A DNA stretch of 64,000 nucleotides, from NCBI GenBank assembly GCA_963835595.1, contig CAWIGL010000001.1, forward strand, positions 62,001 to 126,000. Direction: 5' to 3'. Each line of letters begins with the position of its first letter. Positions within the stretch are counted from its first letter, which is position 1. A program made the position numbers and the translations under genes. Source of the DNA: CAWEPK01 sp963835595 (GTDB lineage Bacteria; Desulfobacterota; Syntrophorhabdia; Syntrophorhabdales; WCHB1-27). The notes beneath the pieces were generated by a model. The model was not told the DNA's origin. It did no database searches and saw only the letters and a program-made list of their open reading frames with translations. Below, in pieces: positions 63,725 through 64,000 of the stretch.

Positions 63725-64000
63725 ATGGGCAGCTATGCGTTCTATATACCGGCAGCCGTAGCGATAGCGGCGACCTTCATGGTCGTGACGAGCAGCGAAT
63801 GCGATCCATGCCCTCCTCTACCTCGTCGTCTCGCTCCTCGCCGCCGCCGTCGTCCTCCTCGTCTTCGGCGCGCCCTTCGCGGCAGCGCTGGAGGTCATTA
63901 TTTATGCGGGGGCCATCATGGTGCTCTTCGTCTTCGTCATCATGATCCTGGGCAGGGGGCCGCACCGCAGGCACCCAGGGCCGCCCCCGGCCGCCTGGAT
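63725..64000 (+). CDS. nuoJ: NADH-quinone oxidoreductase subunit J, partial, frameshifted
   Basis: A membrane subunit cut by the window end. It begins MGSYAFYIPAAVAIAATFMV and, after removing one G at about 63797, continues as SSNAIHALLYLVVSLLAAAV and ALEVIIYAGAIMVLFVFVIM, the NuoJ signature. The single extra G after AGC is the same type of break as in recJ and nuoG. Confidence 0.88.
   Translation, partial: MGSYAFYIPAAVAIAATFMVVTSSECDPCPPLPRRLAPRRRRRPPRLRRALRGSAGGHYLCGGHHGALRLRHHDPGQGAAPQAPRAAPGRLD

Overview
The window is a high-GC bacterial chromosome fragment from an anaerobic, probably Desulfobacterota-like (former Deltaproteobacteria) organism. The reasons are a group of genes resembling the Desulfovibrio DVU_1553/1556/1557 families, a Mop-type molybdenum hydroxylase with fused 2Fe-2S domains, ferredoxin-rich membrane proteins, DUF362, several radical-SAM enzymes, a fused NuoCD and B12-dependent chemistry. 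The lineage is an inference from gene content; no rRNA or tRNA gene was seen.

Layout. 1-3.6 kb (minus): AMP-ligase / radical SAM / methyltransferase / small CxxC protein operon. 3.7-16 kb: a helix-turn-helix/solute-binding regulator, several toxin-antitoxin modules (HicB-like, RelE-type, VapBC), a 4Fe-4S membrane protein with a Tat-secreted DUF362 protein, a metallophosphoesterase, an ion channel and an HD-GYP protein. 16.4-21.8 kb (plus): mobA, rimI, pyrK, pyrD, recJ, pflX-like, of which the last four are heavily frameshifted. 22.1-25 kb: three unrecognised, less GC-rich genes. 25.3-32.7 kb (minus): a catabolic operon (3-hydroxyacyl-CoA dehydrogenase, opine-type dehydrogenase, TRAP solute-binding protein, molybdenum hydroxylase, Liv-type solute-binding protein). 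33.6-36.3 kb: a B12 radical-SAM gene and a set of nucleic-acid-binding proteins (PC4-like, cold shock, RRM). 37.4-40.3 kb: a lower-GC two-gene module, a PD-(D/E)XK nuclease and a P-loop ATPase, the best candidate here for an undescribed defence system. 40.7-43.7 kb (minus): motA-motB-HD domain operon. 43.8-50 kb: IclR regulator, phenylacetate-CoA ligase with a 49-residue companion, an HtrA protease and a phospholipase-D-like lipoprotein. 51-52.5 kb: a REP-type transposase and a 90-bp non-autonomous element with the same ends. 52.5-54.8 kb: phosphorylase, HIT, HNH and a HicBA pair. 54.9 kb to the end: respiratory complex I, nuoA-B-CD-E-F-G-H-I-J, the last cut by the window edge.

Two features run through the window. 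First, an imperfectly palindromic repeat of about 128 bp is present six times (21.8, 25.1, 32.8, 33.2, 40.6 and 50.5 kb). Four copies lie just downstream of a stop codon in the sense orientation, and at two of them the 3' end of a gene has been duplicated next to the repeat. Second, frameshifts are concentrated in a few housekeeping genes (pyrK, pyrD, recJ, pflX, nuoG and others). Most are repaired by removing one G that follows a C on the coding strand, which points to a systematic sequencing or assembly artefact rather than gene death. Those genes are therefore listed as CDS with the breaks described, while true remnants are listed as pseudogenes.
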